A stretch of 64,000 bases of DNA, from assembly GCA_013397075.1 (NCBI GenBank), contig VWZS01008203.1:248001-312000 (forward strand). Reading direction: 5' to 3'. The DNA is from Rhabdornis inornatus. Lineage: Eukaryota; Chordata; Aves; Passeriformes; Rhabdornithidae. Positions 35,301 through 50,001 of the stretch are shown here, piece after piece. Made by a program: the position numbers and the translations under genes. The notes beneath the pieces are model-generated. The model saw only the letters and a program-made list of their open reading frames with translations. It ran no database searches and had not been told where the DNA came from. Position 1 is the stretch's first letter; each line of letters begins with the position of its first letter.

Positions 35301-38300
35301 CCCTTAGTGTGGTCTCCCCTAAAATTAGCTCATACAGCCAGTTCTGGATGCCTTCAGTCAACTTCTTTTCTAATACATTCTCTTCAAAAGAGATTAAGCA
35401 ATTACTCCTTGATGTGTATTAATAATATGTGATAAAATTAAATATTAAGCTTGAAGGAAAATAATAGCAGAAGTTTTTAAACCTTAATAGTGAAATCACT
35501 ATTTGTTCTGTTTCACCATAAAAACCCCAGAATTTCAAAGCCATGATGTGTCCTAAAAAGACATAAAGCTTTTGTTCTATGTTTCAACTTAAAAAACATT
35601 TTAAAGTGGGTAGCAACGTTCTGAAAACCTGTTTTGTTTTTTTTCCCCCAATATGAATCTTTTTGCTATACACCAAACTCTATTTTTTTGTAAAAGGCAC
35701 AGAAGTTCTGTCCTACAACTTATCACTCATGAGCACTACGTGTTTAAACAAACCTTTGAGCTACTCAGTTTACTTGCCTAAGAATATGCTACATATGTCC
35801 ACTTCAGGACTGTAACTAGGGCAAAATAGATAATATTGTTTGTTCCCACAATGTATTTTTCTGCTTTATAGCCGACTAAATTTTCAGACATTCAAAAAAT
35901 AAAACCCATCAAACCCACGAATTATACCTTCATTACCTTTAGCTCTTTTTTGTGCATTATTTATGATACTAATACTAAAAGATGGTTTTCTTGACTTCCT
36001 AATATATCCTGATGCTTTTGTCGAAAACAAATGCTATTAGGCACCATTCCAAAGAAGTTTTAGCCTTAAAGTGGTAAGTTTGAATTAAAAAAAATTGAAT
36101 TAGGAACAACAGTAGGAGAGTTTGCACTATGAAAAACCTCAGTTCCTTCAAAATTGTGTCCTCTGCACATGGAAAACAGCAAGCAATGTATGTTTTCACT
36201 CATAAGTACTTTATTCAGAAGCATGTTGCCTTCAGGTTATCTACGCAGAAGGTTGTTTCATACATTTGTCTTTCAACAGACATTTGTATTTTATTCAAAT
36301 TCTTTCTAACCAGATTCATAGTCGCTGCTCACAAAATCATCTAATTCCAATAGTAAATAAACAGACTGAGAAGAATTCTGCAACCTTGTGTGTAGGATTA
36401 GATACTTTCTCTGCAGCCATTTTATGTCCTTGGATGAGAGGAGCTGCGAAAAGAATGTAGAGAATTTCCAGTAAATTCTGCAACACAGAAGGGACAAAGC
36501 CAGACCATATTCAATTCCAATGCATTCACAGCTCTCTGTGTGGCAAAAGAGGCATTTTTTTTGTTTTCTTCTTTTTTTATAAATGTGATATATATGATTT
36601 TCCAGTCTTTTGGAATATGCTATAAATTCACTCATAGAATGCAAGAATTAGGTATATTAATGCATGAATTAGGTATAGCTCTCCCTTGCTAGTGTCTTTA
36701 GTTTCTCTCCCTGTTTTCTGTGTTACCAGGTATATAGATTTGACAGAATGTGAGAGTCTCTTAATTCTCTATGGTTTTTAAATTGAGGAATACAAAAAAA
36801 AACTTCTTTTAACATATCTGTGCAAATATAATCTTGAATAAATTGCAAAATTACTCTACAGGGGTGAACTATGACCAACATTTAGATGGTATTGGAATGT
36901 AAAATTACTTTTACTATCTCTTTTCCTTTTTTTCTTCAGTCTTCCCCCTTCCCTCTTCCCATTCCCTTCCCTTCTTTTCTTCCTTTCCCAGAATTTCAAA
37001 AACTGCTTAATAAAAATAAATACTGGTTTAAACTGTTTTCCCCTTCCTTAAAATTTGCCAAAGAAAATTGCATTAACATTAGCTAAAGAAAATTGCTTGT
37101 ATAGATCCAGCAAAATTTAGCACCTCCAGATAGAGCACAAATACATCCTCACAAAGCCAGGAGGCAGGTGGGGGTGCCTGCCCCACCAATGTATTTAAAA
37201 AGTAGCTGAAGTTCTTAGTGTCTGGAAACTGGATTTATTTTTCCTTATATATTCTCCAGCACCTTACTTTTGGCATCAGTCAGATAGACTGATAGTAGAT
37301 CCACACCGTGCCATTCAGTATTGTGATTTAGCAATTTCTTTAAACATTAAAACTGTTTACTGCAGTTGGACTGAATATTGCCTTTCATTTGCCTTGAAAC
37401 ATATTTATATCTAAAGGTATCCAACAAACTAAGCCAGACTTTGTTCCATAAGTAAAAAAAAAATGTTGTACAAGCCAGTTTTTAATTAAAATAAACTAAC
37501 ATTTCAATAGCTATTACTGCAAAAAGACGTGAAAACAACAAAAAAAAATTTGGAATTATTGCTTCATTGTAATGACTGGAAAATTATTAGAGTTTTACTG
37601 TACAGAAGGAAACACCAATGAATTATTTGCAGCAAACAATTTGTTTGTGGAATCCAGGGCAATTCTATTTTATTGTACACAAACCAAACCTAATCTTCAT
37701 TCATTTTTCCATTTAAAAAAAACCCGACATGCTGATATTTCGACATATGGATTATTTGTTAAAAGGCCAACTGTCTGTGTTTCCATGGAAATTTTTATGC
37801 AGTTTATCAGAGGGCATTCTCAAAATCTGAGCTGGGTTACCTGTCATTTTCTTATATATGACTTATAGCTCACATTATGTTGCTTTCAGCTTTAATTTTA
37901 ACATTGTTTTGCTGAGCCCACTCTACCAACAATGAGTATTAGACATTAAACATTATACATTTTAAACACTTTTGCAAACAGGAATTAAAATGGCAAACTC
38001 ACAGTACACTGGGGATAAACTATTTCTGCTACTGTTATCTGCTGTCGTACATTTTCACTTGCATTCTACATCCTGACAGAAAACTAAACTATATATTCTT
38101 ATTATCCTGTTCCTCTGCCCACAATGTACACTTCAGTAGGAGGTGCGGGTGTCCAGTGACACTGAAAATCAGGCAATTAGTGTCTCTGTTTTGGTACTGA
38201 GGCCTGATTAGCCTCTGCCTTGTGAATAACCCTTCTGACTTGTGAGAATTATTTTCTTGCAGTTTATTGCTGTAGTTAAATTCCTAGTTTCAGCTGGGGA

Positions 38301-41300
38301 ACAGTCTGAAGCTGCTGTTTTCTTTTTCCAGTAGATGAGTTGATATTTTAAATAAGCCCTCCATGTATTATTAATAGTGGATCATATTATAAAAGGAACA
38401 CAGACCCTGAGAAATACATAGGGTTTTTCCTGCTTTCTTATAGTAAGTAAAAAGGCAACTCTTAAAGTGAAGTGAGAAAGGAGCAGTAGCTGCCAACAGA
38501 AGGTGGGTTTGACTCAGGAAGAAGGAAGAGGAAAGGAGGGGGAAAAGGAGAAGCAGCAGCACTAATTTCTTTAGAAAAAAGGACAAGGAGTGCAACTGAC
38601 CACATGAGCATGGACCACAGACTGGTTTCTCCAATAGCTTGCTGTCTAGGGAGTTCTTACAGATGAGCATGGGTTTTTTTCTGTTTAGTAATGCCTGAGT
38701 GGCTCCACAGATTTCTAGAAGAGCCAAATAAAAGGATAAAAGCTTTCTGTGTAGACTTACTAAATTATTTTCTGTTTTTCATAGGGTACAAAACAGCAAA
38801 TAGACATTTTACACTAGACATTTAAAGTAATGCATCTCTTGTAAGCCTCTATTTCTATACAACCATTTCTCACTGTTTATTGTGGAATGCTGGTACAGAT
38901 TTTGATGCCTACATGCAGTTTAACTTGCTCTCCTGTTTTCTGACAAGCCTTACAACCATACTGGCAGCATTTGTTTTTGCTGGTATTCTAATTTTTACTT
39001 ACAGCTACAAGAGAAAAAAAATTACATCACTGTTCTACGACACAGAGTAGCTGTCAGGTGAATAACAAACTTGTACTGTGTTCATGGCTTTCATGCAGAG
39101 AAGGTTCAGCCCTGCTTATATCCCCACCTTGACTTCACCTGTGCTAAATCGTGCTAAATCACCTGCTGAGAGTATTATTTTTATAAGCCATAAGCACAAG
39201 CCTAATTTGTACAGTAATTCTGCAGAATGGATTTTCTTTGTCATATCACTGTGTCTCATCTGTTAAAAAGGATAGCACCTTAGTTACTGCTGTAGTCCTC
39301 TTCTTTGTCTTAGTGTGCTTCTGCTGAAGTCTGCAGAAACACTCCTATTTCCTTTAGTGGGAGGAGAGTTTTGTCAGCACTTTGCGAAAACCATATGCTG
39401 AGTGCACAACTAGCCATTACCTTTAATCTGAAAATATAAATTTTGTTTTAAAAAAATTCTAACTGTAGCAACATCCATTAAAATACTGCATTTAGTGCAC
39501 ACAGTTTCCATAAGAAGCACATAATTTTTTTTTTCTGGAACTATATTAGAAGGAACAATGGGTGACACTCCAGGAAGCAATCTGAACCTTAGTTATAAAG
39601 TAGATACGACTTATTGCAATTCATATGCAGTTTCTGAATATAAGTAAAAAACTAAAATTCCAGAGATACAACATTTGACAGAAATCAAGAAATCTCATGA
39701 TATCATGTTCTTAAACACCAAAGATCAAAACTCTTGTCTCTGGATCATCACAGTTCAGATAGCAAAGTTCTGTTTTCTTGACATTTCTGATGCTTTTATC
39801 AATAAATAAAGAACCTCTCTTAAATTTGGAAATATATTTTTCTGCTAGTGTTCACTGTCACAATCTAATACCAGTCTTTCCAGCAACTATACCTCAAAAC
39901 AAATTAAAGTGTTACAGTAGTTTGCTTGTTTTTGTAGCATAAATTTCTCCTCTTAAATTCAAGACTACCTTATTGCTATGGTGCACTGAAACTTACATAG
40001 AAAATCATTTAATCAACTACAACCTATAATTCCCCACTTCCATTATTGTTAAATCCATCAGCAAAAAAAAATCTTGTTGAAGATCCTCAAATGCCTTGAA
40101 GAAGCTGGAGGATGAAAATCCATGATCCTACATATACACATTCCAAAATACAATCTATCATATCCAACTAATTAAAAGCTTTTCTAGAAATTAAATGGAT
40201 GAACTCTATCGAACACGATGTACCACAATAAAAACACATATCAATAAACAATAGACACACCTAGTCACAGCTGGAAAAACATCTTTCACAAGAAATACTT
40301 TATACTTGACTTCTCAGTCCAGGATGTCTAAAGGAATATCTACAGAATAAATTCCAAAGACAAGCCTGGGAATTAAATTTCATCACTCACTGGACATTAA
40401 AAACCATAGACTTCCAAGGAAATACATATTATAAGTTTTTCCCAGGGGAGTGGAAATCTCTACAGATGGCACAAGATCTAGACATTTTATTGCTTATTCC
40501 TGCTAGTCTACTAGTGCTTTATTTTCACATTAGTCCTGATTAGCAAGTTCACATTTAATTTAGATCTTCTGGTTTTTTAAGTGTATTTATAAGATTTTCT
40601 TCTATGTAGAAGTTTGATATTTCTATTCCAAATATGAACCACTGGCAGGCAATGAAATGTTCCAGTCTTTCATAAAGTATATTGGGCCTGGAAAAAAATA
40701 TATTCTCTCTTTCTACAAGTCTTGCTAGGAAGTTCAGCAGACTCGCCAATTTTGGATTCAAGTTGAGCAACAATAATCACTGATCGTATATTTGACTTTT
40801 AGTCCTCTTTTAGGACTTCCAGAAACAAACAGCAAGTACTGGATTCCTCCTGACAGGTCTAAATACTGTTTCATTCAAAAAGGTTGGATATTTTTTTTTT
40901 TTTTTAATTTTTTACTTAAAATCTTTTTGTTGTCATTTTTATCTTTCTCTTTTATGGGGTGGAGAAGATATAAAATATGCTCCTCAAAATGCTTGACTAA
41001 ATTTTGAGAGCTGGTGTCTCCAGAAAGATTGAATGATACTGTTACTCAACAGAAAACACAGAAGAGAGGGATTTTTACCTGTTTACTATCACACTCAGAT
41101 CTCCATTCTGTTTCTATGAGTTTGTCACAAAGACTGGTCAGTCGACTTCATCTGAGTCACAAGGATACTCCATGGCTTAGAGCCCTGCTCGCAACACTAT
41201 GATCAGTTTTTGGAAGTTTTTTGGAAGTCATTCACTTCTTGTCTACTCCAGCATGTTTCCTGGGCATGGGCGCTTTGTCTGTTGTGTAACCCTAGCAGCC

Positions 41301-42000
41301 TGAATTATCGATGCATGCTAACTGATCTTGGGACACATTTTGACAGATTTCCAGACCCAGGTCTAAAACCAGGTTCTAAAGGGTATTTTAAAGGAATAGT
41401 GTATAATATAAGCAGGAACATAAACAGTAAAATTTAAATCTTCATGTTATGCTCTCTATTATAAGAGATTTTGTAACTGCAACATTGTCTTGTTGCACCT
41501 TTCTCTTAATTCTTCTTCCTGGGATGGGTCCTCAGTCATTTTCAGTTCTGCAGGAATCTCCTCCTACATTTTCTATTGTACATATTCTGAATGACTCCTG
41601 ATTTCCTTTTTTTGGTCTTGGGGAGTCCTCATCTCCATCGCTAGTAAAGCCTTTCTGTATTTTCTTTGTTTTCTTCCCGAACCATTCTCTGTGTCTTTTT
41701 ATCCCTTGTCTAATGCCCTTTTCCTAATAATTACTTAAGTAATTTTACATTATTCTAACCTCCTTTACAGCAGGCATAGAGAAAACCTCATCCTTCAGCA
41801 ATTATGTTCTCCTATTATATTCTCTCAACTGCAGAAAAAGAGATCTTGCATCATTCTATTACATATAAGAAATTTTTGTTAGGTGGACATCAACACGAAA
41901 AAAAGTGTTTCATAAAAGTTACTCCATAGGATGAAACTGAAATCTCTGAGCATCCAACAATAGAGTCCACAAACATTGTCAGCATCTTGAAACACAGACA
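32332..42000. other. AT-rich noncoding DNA
   Basis: No gene or recognisable mobile element is seen. It contains an (AAAT)n microsatellite at 34151-34170. Pyrimidine-rich DNA (36920-36990) and purine-rich DNA (38505-38560) explain the frames that cross them. A stretch at 37480-37870 has the look of conserved noncoding DNA but cannot be judged without alignment. Confidence 0.6.
34151..34170. repeat. (TAAA)5 microsatellite
   Basis: Five perfect TAAA units lie in AT-rich DNA. Confidence 0.8.
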
Positions 42001-45000
42001 AGACAAGAATTCAGTAGGGCAAGATAGGAAAAGGAGTGAAGAAACACCAACTGTAATCATGTCCCCTTAAACTTCTTTTCTTTGCAACACATTGAGTACA
42101 TTCATATATAAAATGGTTTTGGAATATTAATGCAAGAGTCCAATACTCATCAAGCAGGGTCAAAGCCACCCCTCCATATGACTTTGTCATATTTAAGTAT
42201 CATCTTTTAAATAATAAGCAGATCTTACGGTTTTCTTGTGGTTACAACACAAATAACAATGTGTTCAGGTAATAAATAAACATCTCCCACAGATCAATAT
42301 CATTGAGGTACAGTTTTGTACTTCAACACTCATGACTGCCAGCGCTCTTTGGAATTTCAGGCCTGGTATTTACCTTCTGAAACAGGTGTGGGAATAAATT
42401 CAATCAAATACCAACTATCCTTTCCTCTATTCTTCTAAAAAGTCCCAAATATCCCAAACATTGTATTGTTCCTGGTTTCCCCATGGGTGCTTGAGTAAGG
42501 AGAAGATATGAAGGTTTATGATCTACATTTTTTTACAGATAACTTCTCATTATCTGCTACTTTTAATATCCAGAAATAGATATCCTGTTTTATATAGTGC
42601 CATTCAAAACTTAACCTCAGAATTAGGTATGGTATATGACAGATGTACAGATAAAAGATACTCAATAGATAATAGCTCTTTGCAATATTTTATCTCTTTT
42701 TTTGATAATGCAAATAATTGAGCCAGCTGAAACAAACTACATGTCTTTCTCTAAGGCAGATAATGTTGAGATATCTGAGTCCACTCTACATGGTTGGCAC
42801 TTTGTGGCATTTTGTATGTGTGATTTAAGAAATGAACATGTTTTTTCTGAAGAAGAAATCAATCTTTCAATAATCAATTTTTCAAATGTAGAGGTTTAAC
42901 TAAGGAAAGAATTTCATCCTGTATGTTCAAGAGAGATTATGCTTAGGAGGGTAAGGTGGAACTGCAAATATTCAGATGATTTATTATCATTTCCCTGAAA
43001 TAGGGAAACAAATGGAATTTGAGGAATGTTATCTCCATCTCATGCGCTAAGGAGCAGGCCCATATGATACACAGAAGCTTTATTAAAAATTCATTAGACT
43101 GTAAAGTCTCTCATTTTGTAATCAGAATTAAGTAGTTTTCTAATGTCATTAGCTGGAAGTCAATTTAAACCACTATCAGTAGTTGCAACACACTCCAAAA
43201 TGGTAAATTGAATACAACAAATGCTTTCCACTTACTTTTGATTAGAAATATTAGAATTTCATATTATGACTCAAACCCACATGGCAGTGATATCTCTAAG
43301 AAATAAATTTCCCCTGACTTTATTTACAAGTCGCATTTATATTGGTCAAAGAAGGCGAAGGCATATCAGAGACAGAAATCCAGTGTCATGTTTAATTTCT
43401 GAGCCAATAGAATATTGATGCATAGAAAAGCTCAAAAGGTGTGCAGTTTTCTCCTATAGGATAGCCAGGTCCCTTGACAATAACAACCAAGTGCAGTAAG
43501 CTACAGCAAAGAGATCCTAGGATAAAAAAATAGTAACTTTCAAAAAATAAAAGCACAAAAACTTTTCGATATGAAAGTATTGTATTAGTTAGGAAGAGAG
43601 CTGACACTGGTAGAAGCCATGGCTTCTCATATAAGTAGTTGTATTTGATTGGCTTCTGCACTAAGGCAGTAGCTGTGATCTTAAATAGATTTTTTATGTA
43701 GGCAAATATAGCTTTTCTTTTTTCTTAAAAGCATGCTTATACCTAAGTATTACTAAATTTACAAAGCACATAGGGAAAAATAGTTTTGTAATATAATTAT
43801 TTTAGTTTGAGAAAAATAGTGTTCTTCTAAATTAGTTTTTTGAAAAGGATCTAATTTTCTGGGAAGAAGAAAATGGATTCTTCCCTTTAAAGATATTAAT
43901 CTTTCTTAAGGAAACCCATGCAAGTTATCAAACAAATTACTGGCAATTTTTAAAAGTCCTTTAGCTGATTGTGCATACATCTCAGTGGCATTAAATGAGT
44001 TCATACATCAGGTATAACCTCTTGGCTTCTCATATGGCATATGCAGTTATTCATGTTTTCAAAAGAAATATCCCTCTTACATACACTATATCTTAACAAA
44101 ATCAAAGTATATAAGAGAATATATCTTTTAGAAACATTAATTCAGCATTAGAAATGCCCATCACATTGGGTTCTTGGCTAGCCAATTATATTTAATTTTA
44201 CTTAGATTCTCTTCTAAAATGTATATTGCCTAATTTCATAATTTGGCTTTGACATTTATTCTAAAATAGTTTCCCTCAGCCATAGTCTCCACTCTGTCTT
44301 GTTGATGCTCCTTACAAAGTGATGAACGTTCCATTTAAAAAATATTAAGTCTTTTGTACCTGAAAGGTAGCAAAGCTACTGATGGATTTTGCATACTGCT
44401 TTTCCTTGCATTTCAGACAAAAAATAAAAAAAATATGAAAATATCCTGCTCAAGCTGGATGTGGAGCAGTCTGTTTTGGAGAAAAATGTTGGTTTTTTTT
44501 TTTTATTTTTTCAGGTAAAAAACAGGTATCATGTACGCTTTCATTTGATTTCAACTAAAGCTTTATTTCTCTTGAACACTAGCCATGAAATGTCACAGAG
44601 AACCTGGCATCAGATGTAATATTTGCTAATATTTTATATCAAAAATTTAAGATGTGTGTAATCAAGGAGACCTTTGCATGAAAGGGCTCATATCTAACCA
44701 AGTCATCTGTTGTAATAGATGTTGTAATAGGTTTGCAAAAGAATTTATCATACAAACTGGATTTGGAGGATCTGCTGGCATGTGCAATAAAATGTTTGGG
44801 GACAGTGTATATGAGGAAGAGGAAAGGGCAGACAAACAGAGGCAGATTGACTGTTGCAGAACCCTGTGCTGCCACCAACTTGTTTTCTGTTGCACCCAGG
44901 ACATGGGCAAATCCTCAGGCGAGCCCTACTTGTCCTGGATCAGCAAGAATATTCACTGCCTGTTCTTCAACAGGTGGCAGAGTTGCTGAAGTTGTGGTTG

Positions 45001-46932
45001 GGTACCCAGCTACCCATGTGGGTAATTAACATGTGGGCTATGGCTTTTCTGAGGAAGCAATACCTTTTCCCTCTCCCTAGATAAAAATTGTCACCTCAAA
45101 GCCCAGGTTTGGGAGGCTATGAAATTCAATGCCAAATCTTTTGCCATGTTCCCATATAATTCTTTACCCCCACATACACCGTTAGGATCATAAGCCAGCT
45201 ACAGAGTTTAGAACCTGTTAAGAAAAATCACTCATTTTAGTCTTGAATGACAATGTACATCAGACAGATTATCTTGAAGAATTTCGTCCCATCTGTAACT
45301 CAGTCTGGTGTGGTGACAGATTTCAGTAAGGAGCTGAGTGGGGCTGGTCAATACCTCTTCATGCAAGCTTCACTCCTGAGTGTATTTTCTGTTTATGTAA
45401 AAATCTTGTTTCTACCCTCTGTCACTGTCATTTGACTTTTAAATTTCATTCTCTAATTTTTTTAATTGAAAAGTACCAACAAGATGCACTTCTGACCTCG
45501 GACTTCACTGATGGCACTATATCTAGCACTCATTTCCCAGATGGGATCTAGAGCAGTGATCAATATGCAGAGGTACAATTGTTCTAAAGATGCTAGAGCA
45601 TAATGCTAACTTAATATATACATCTGAAAGATTGCAATTCTGGGATGCTTCACATGGAGACAAAAAACAGTCTTAGTGACAGATAATGTGCTGTTTTAGA
45701 AAATCTGTTCATTATAGATATATGACCCTTAACACTCCACCTGCGCTTTGATTTAGGCAAATTTAAATAATTTTAACCTATTTGCATTATTCCATTACAC
45801 TTTTTTTATGGGATTATCTTTGCTACTTTTCTTCTAATCTTTTGGTTATAGTGTTAATATGATTCAATGAAACCAATGAGTACAAATTTCTCTTTCCAAT
45901 TCTTATATTTAAATTGTATTCCTATGCAGTCCTTTGAGTAAAAGGCTGTAAATTTACTGAGCAAAAACAATAAGTATGTTTTTGGTCTTTATAAATCTTA
46001 TTTCAAGTAACTAAATCATGACAATATAAATACTTTTTAATATGACTGATGTGGTTTGATGTGTATTGTAAGACAAATGCATCTCAAAGTCTATTAAAGA
46101 AGAGAACAGCCTATTCTTGTTCCCTCTTGATGGGATTATCCAGCCATAAAAGATGAATTTCTGTGGTTTAACATTTCGTTCCACTGATTGTTACCAACAC
46201 AGTGAAGTGGTAAATACAAATGTTAATTTCAACATACTTTCAAAGCAAATTTTTAAAGTTTGATAGGCTCTCATGGTATTTTAAATTGAAATTCAAGATA
46301 CTGTAAAATCCATTTTGTTTACAAACAAAAAAATGGCAATACAAATGCAAAAGACGCTGAAATGTAAAGCCTATCAAAAAACACTAAGGATAAAAAACTG
46401 ATGGAAAGAGTTAATACAGAGATAACACCAACCAAAGCAGCAATCAGGAAGTGTGAAAGGAATATGGGAATCAAAAATATCACTAGTCTTGTGGGAAAGA
46501 AATGACCTTTTGCAACAAGTAGCAAATAATCATATTCACTTTAGAAGGCTATGTTTTAAGACAGAGAATATAACAGAATATTAGTAATTAGTATTTTTTG
46601 TCTTCCATTTTCAGGTGCTAACTTTTTTTCTCACTGTGTATTCAATGTTTCTATGGATTAGAATTTAATCTAGAGATATTTTTCTTTTTTCTGAGAGTTA
46701 GAATAGGATCATATATTTGTAGAAAAAATTACAAATTTTGAAAGTTCCAAAAAACCTGCTACCTTTATTAATTGAGGTTTTGAGCTTCTTTTTATTTATA
46801 TATGATTTTCTGCTTTTCCAGTCAGTTTAGTTCTCTCCTTTGCCACTTTTTTACCGTGGGTTTTGCATGTATTTGTATGAAAGAAAATAGTTTTGCACAC
46901 TATTATACTATAGTATAATATAGTATATATAG

Positions 46933-46950
46933 TATGTGTATATACACATA
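46933..46950. repeat. 18-bp perfect palindrome in a TA/TG tract
   Basis: The string TATGTGTATATACACATA is self-complementary and lies in a longer TATA-rich tract (46905-46985). Its core resembles the palindrome at 31839-31858; both are probably simple-repeat products. Confidence 0.65.
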
Positions 46951-49900
46951 TATGTATATAATATGTTGTATATACATAATTTATAAAGCTATTAAAAAGC
47001 ACATCCTCAGCTCACTTTAGTCAAATGCATTTATTCAGGGAAATTAGCCTTGCATTTTGGAAAATATCCTCAGATGTTGAAGATATTGAAAATCTTTTGC
47101 TTTCTTCCCAGTATCAAAAAAATTACCAAAGGGATGAGTTTTCAGCTTCCGTAAAATGCAGTATTTTCCATTTTGGCAGATATGGTGATCAACAACATCA
47201 GAGTTTGCAAACCACTGTTATCCAACACCCTGTGGAAAGTTTTCTTTCCTCCTGCAAAATTTGCTATAGAGCTGAAGATATAAACTTGGAAAAATGGACA
47301 ATACAGAAGAGCTGTCCTTTGAGAAATGCCTACCATCTTTCGCTCACTCTCACTTTTGTGAGAGTATTTTTGTATGTCTGTTTCTGGACAGCTGCCTAAC
47401 TCAGGTTAAAGATTTTTTCTTGTTTTTTTGCTTTTGTCTTTTTTTGAAGTATATGCTTACGGGTCAAAGCAAAGGTTTCCTTTACAGAGAAAAATTCTAG
47501 TACCACTGAACATATGAAAGATGTGAAGGAATCTATCTTTTCACAGGAAATCTACCATCTCATTTTTTTCCCTCCATATATCTCATGTGTGCTTTTCCTT
47601 ATACAATTCCGTTAATGTGACAGGGATCCTCAGCTGCCAGTGAAAGTAAGCAGTGTATGAAGAAAGGTTTTGGGAAAAAGGGAGCATAAAGGTACCTTTT
47701 GCAGCAGTGTGATGCTCGCAGTGTCTGGGCTGCATTGGGATCTGCCTGCCAACCCATTGCTCAGAGGAGAGAAGCTACTATCCAAGAATCAGAGGCACAG
47801 AGCAATATCCATGAGAGTGAAGGGGTTACACATTCTTTATTCCAGAGGAATAGCCAGCAAAGCTCAGAGGATTTCCAGCTGTGTCCTGTCTAGAATAACA
47901 GAGAGTTTGAGCTTAACAAAGCTCATTTGATTTTGCTCATTGATCTTCAGGTGTATTTTAGCATAAAAAAGTTCACAAACTCCAGTATTTACAAAATGTG
48001 AAAATTAAAAGGTGGTGAAAGTAATGACATTGTTCTTGAATCTGAATGAAATCTTACCAGTTTTTCCTCAGCAGGGCACAAACACGTGTGAACAGCAGCC
48101 TATGCACTACTTAAGAGACATTTAGTTTAAGCCCTCAGTGAATTTAGACTAATACAGAAACCTAAGGTCAGTCATTCCATTTTCCCTGGGAAGTAAAATT
48201 AATATAAGCAGCTTTTCCTCCTGTTGCCAATGATTTCCACCCCCTGCGACTTCCCATCAGCTGCACTGACAATAACACTGCAAAAATGAAGGAGGAGCTT
48301 TAAATAATATGAATTTGCCATGCAGTTCTTAAGGGAGAAGGAGTGGCAGGACTCAGAGGCCACTTATGTCAGTCTTGCTGCCAGGGGAAATAATATGGAA
48401 TAATAGTCCTGTGCTTGTGGTGTGTGAAAAGTAAATCTCAACACCTGCTACAATTTTGAAAGAAGCTTTGAAAAATGCAGAACAAATCACATATCTCCTT
48501 TAGATTTGGCCTTTCAGCCATGTGGAAGATGCTCAGTCCCAAGTGCAACCGGCAGTTCAGGTGGAAAAATAAACCCCATAGGTAGCTAACTTCAAGAGTT
48601 TAAAGGATTACAGTTTAAATTACTAATTTAAGAAAAAATGACATACTGTTAATATGGACTAAGACATCTGTAACACTCCCACCATTATTACAGATACTGC
48701 AGTGATGATGGTACAGTGGAACAGATATGCAAACTGAATTAGCCAAGTCTCATTATAAATCAGCCTTTCAATGTGATACAGTCAACATTAGCAGAAGCCA
48801 TCATTCTTTATATACCGAATAAACGTATAGTTCTTAATTTCCAGCGGCATAAATCTGGCAGTTGTCACTAAGTGCAAAATGAAAGCAAAAATTATTTAAG
48901 TGCCTTTGAAAAGTACAAAATCTTCTTTCTCTGTATGTATTCCCTGTGACATGAGCCTCACCTTGCTCCCTTCAACATTGTCAGTTTTCATCACTCTTAA
49001 ATCTCAGCAGAAACTATGGGTTTAACCAAACAAAAACAATTTCTTCAGTTAGAAAAAACCTGTGCTTTTTCCAGGAGGTCTTTGATTTAACAGAGTTTGC
49101 AAACATTTAAAAATAAATTGTATAATATCCTTCTTGAATAACATTTCAATATAGTGTTACAAATTAATGTGGAGTTCCAGAAGCACTCACATTAATGCAA
49201 AACGAGTTCATCACAATTACCATTATTACTATAAATACCAAAGGAATTAATAATGATTAGGGTGATATTTTAAAGCATTCTCCATTATCATGTGCATTGT
49301 TTGCAAAATTCCAGGGTGATGATAATTACTGTAAAGCTTCTCTTTGGGCAAGGTTCTCTCCCAGTGGAAGGATAGCCCTAAGCTAAATGCTTCTGAATTC
49401 CCTCTGAAATCCTCAAAATTTGAATTAGAATGCTTTGCACATACATTAGCTTGGAGATTGCTTTCCCTACAGTGTAAATTTCAACAGTAGGCTTGATGTA
49501 AGTAAGAAATCCCAAGAAACAGACATTCAAGACAAATTTCATTTTTTCCTGAATCTTTGGATGGTAACTAGCATAGTTCTTCTGTGCATGTTGTTGCTAG
49601 ATTTGTGATTGGTGAAGAAAGCTCAAGGAGGCCTTAGTGAATTCTATGTAATTCTGTGTTTACTTCTTCAGTAATTTAAAAAAAAAGTCAAGCTATATAG
49701 CAGAGAACCCTTTCAGCTGAAAACCCATTGGAATTTTTAATTTTTCTTAAGAATGAGATGTATAATATTATCATGCTTAACCTTCTTCAGGGGAACATTT
49801 TGAAAGACATAAAAAAATTCAAATTATTTCTCTTCAGTATGTTAATGTTGGCAGCATGGGCTGTCTTTAGACTGCTTATGTTGCCTTACATATCACCTTT

Positions 49901-49994
49901 GATTTTAGACATGCATTGCTTAGGAGAGATAAGGCAAAAGTGGCTTATAGACATTACTCCTCATTTTTTCTCCCACAGTGACTTTCAGGTGTAC

Positions 49995-50001
49995 AAGGTA
50001 A
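49995..50001. repeat. 7-bp direct repeat AAGGTAA flanking an LTR (left)
   Basis: The seven bases directly before the LTR's TG are repeated exactly at 50438-50444, directly after its CA. They probably include the target-site duplication. Confidence 0.65.

Larger units (their letters stand above)
42001..50001. other. AT-rich noncoding DNA with possible regulatory stretches
   Basis: No gene is identified. A 124-codon plus-strand frame at 47025-47399 and a 111-codon frame at 44654-44989 have no features I recognise. Two stretches (48740-48910 and 49110-49340) are dense in ATTA/TAAT cores and are mentioned as possible conserved noncoding elements. Confidence 0.55.
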
